From: Agelas oroides
Lineage: Eukaryota; Porifera; Demospongiae; Agelasida; Agelasidae
Direction of reading: 5' to 3'
Assembly: GCA_949130485.1 (NCBI GenBank)
Contig: OX422198.1
Location: 1,016,501 to 1,080,500 of the forward strand
Length of the DNA: 64,000 bases
The position numbers were made by a program, and so were the translations under genes. Shown here piece by piece: positions 63,301 to 64,000 of the stretch. Every line of letters begins with the position of its first letter. Position 1 is the stretch's first letter. The notes below the pieces were generated by a model. The model was not told the DNA's origin. It did not search any database and worked only from the letters and a program-made list of their open reading frames with translations.

Positions 63301-63768
63301 TTAGACTATATAACTCTGCTGTAAATGTAATTACATGAAATGTGATTCATGGTTAGCTGCATTGCACTTTCTGCTTAGCTACCACTGTTGGAATAGTCAA
63401 GACATGTAAAGGAATAGTTTCGGTGTTGGTGTGATATAATTCAGCATGTAATGGCATTCAGTGGTTAATACTAGTATCAACTATTTGTGCACACTTTTTT
63501 TAAACGTAGGCTTACGTAAAAGAACTGTCTTTGAGCAGTGTATGCATACAGCTACGCTCAGCAACAAAATATACTAGATACGTTGTAAAGATAAATTTAC
63601 AATCTATTTCTTAAGAAAACACCAGCTTCCATATAATTGTGAACTAGTTTTCCTACCATATTGGTTGCCACGGGCAGACAGCATTCCAATTCCCAGAAGG
63701 TCATTGTATTTGATGCTGTAAAAATAATATTAAGGCAGAAATCAATCGCAATCAATCGCAATCAATCG

Positions 63769-63838
<70 letters not shown>

Positions 63839-64000
63839 GACAATCAGTTAATCATCAATCGATCCATTGATCAATCCATTGATCAATTGATCAATCTGTC
63901 TGCTAGTCAGCTCACTTAGGGATGGACATCCCTCGAGGGCTAAGAGGGGGTGGTTCTTGCAACACAGGCACATCTGCAGTCTTCCCTTTCCTCCTCCTCT
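57394..64000 (-). CDS. Receptor-type tyrosine kinase, cytoplasmic part (5' partial)
   Basis: Exons in transcript order: (beyond 64000)-63916, 63715-63657, 60002-59919, 59426-59209, 58834-58722, 58279-58111, 57808-57666, 57589-57394. Phases agree. Seen: a basic RRRKGK at the window edge (probable stop-transfer side of a membrane span), a Pro-rich juxtamembrane segment, a Gly-rich loop (LLGIG and [10 protein letters not shown]), VAVKTLK (catalytic Lys), [11 protein letters not shown] (catalytic loop), [11 protein letters not shown] (DFG), an activation loop with [27 protein letters not shown] and [23 protein letters not shown] and PIKW mark a tyrosine kinase, and all catalytic residues are intact. 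The activation loop resembles the MET/AXL group, but the subfamily cannot be fixed without the ectodomain. The C-tail is about 50 residues with two Tyr (GYVDF, LYNQL). Receptor status is inferred from the basic edge segment. Confidence 0.92.
59603..59754. mobile_element. Foldback element in kinase intron
   Basis: TCATCATCCATCG followed by CCTCACAATTCCATC at the left pairs with the reverse complement of GATGGAGTTGTGAGAAGGATGA at the right. Arms about 30 bp with mismatches; interior has no coding capacity. Confidence 0.6.
60514..60551. repeat. Perfect 16-bp hairpin
   Basis: CCTAGGACTCAGTAAC and GTTACTGAGTCCTAGG with a 6-base loop, in the kinase intron. Confidence 0.8.
60590..60700 (+). repeat. 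Duplicated 100-bp block, copy 1
   Basis: GTAAACAACGGCTTCCCTAC, GCTTGAAACGTTGGATAT and GACTGGTCTAAAAA recur in the same order at 62045-62150. Confidence 0.75.
62045..62150 (+). repeat. Duplicated 100-bp block, copy 2
   Basis: Direct copy of 60590-60700, about 85 percent identical by eye, ending GGCAAGGTAGGC where copy 1 has GGCACGGTAGGC. Confidence 0.75.
62668..63033. mobile_element. 365-bp element with inverted termini TAATGCACCTATCA
   Basis: The left end TAATGCACCTATCAGTAACT, followed by GTATGCCC and CTGGGCAA, is mirrored at the right by CAGAAGTGGGG..GCATACAATTGATAGGTGCATTA. No transposase frame; a non-autonomous element with TAA/TTA-type borders. Confidence 0.7.
63738..63890 (+). repeat. 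(AATC)n tetranucleotide repeat in kinase intron
   Basis: CAATCG copies pass into about 17 perfect AATC units and then degenerate TTGATCAATC copies. It lies between the two most 5' visible kinase exons. Confidence 0.95.

Larger units (their letters stand above)
60003..63656 (-). other. Long repeat-rich kinase intron
   Basis: A 3.65-kb intron that splits the Gly-rich loop (TATG|GT...). It holds a perfect hairpin (60514-60551), a duplicated 100-bp block (60590-60700 and 62045-62150), a dispersed repeat (62482-62535) and a terminal-inverted-repeat element (62668-63033). No conserved coding frame seen. Confidence 0.6.

Overview
The window is eukaryotic: nearly every gene is split by many short introns with GT-AG borders, separated by AT-rich DNA full of microsatellites, minisatellites and short inverted-repeat elements. 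The genes are metazoan: a MINT/X11 adaptor with PTB and two PDZ domains, a receptor-type tyrosine kinase, and a PARP6/PARP8-type ADP-ribosyltransferase. Compact introns, plus an array of GG-x-I / F-x-N-N beta-helix proteins of the kind abundant in sponges, suggest an early-branching animal, most likely a demosponge. The organism call is inference.

Layout. 117-9149 (+): 3' 16 exons of a PARP6/PARP8-like mono-ADP-ribosyltransferase carrying a UBA domain; a 1.25-kb minisatellite lies in one intron. 10335-11255 (-): intronless 306-aa multi-pass membrane protein. 12836-16661 (-): ADAL-type N6-methyl-AMP deaminase, 10 exons. 16781-22366 (+): glucose-6-phosphate 1-epimerase-like protein, 11 exons, head-to-head with ADAL across about 120 bp. 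23608-31870 (-): about 8 kb of near-identical 1.96-kb coding units of a secreted beta-helix protein, interrupted by frameshifts. 33354-44158 (-): 26-exon, 1,280-aa coiled-coil protein. 44728-45021 (-): small uncertain ORF. 46870-55420 (+): 12-exon, 883-aa MINT/X11 adaptor. 57394 to beyond 64000 (-): C-terminal 8 exons of a receptor-type tyrosine kinase.

The multi-exon models were assembled by hand: I joined exons at consensus splice sites and checked codon phase at each junction. Four give closed reading frames (ADAL 371 aa, epimerase 279 aa, coiled coil 1,280 aa, MINT 883 aa). Two are cut by the window edges (PARP at its 5' end, kinase at its 5' end).

The genes are not an operon and share no evident pathway. 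The one functional pairing is the divergent ADAL/epimerase pair, two small-metabolite housekeeping enzymes that probably share a promoter. The main non-genic features are a family of 40-95-bp hairpin elements with TAGCCTCGTTCCC termini and 9-11-bp target duplications, a tRNA-derived SINE, a tRNA-like foldback element, several other foldback elements, and microsatellites that touch splice sites in three genes.
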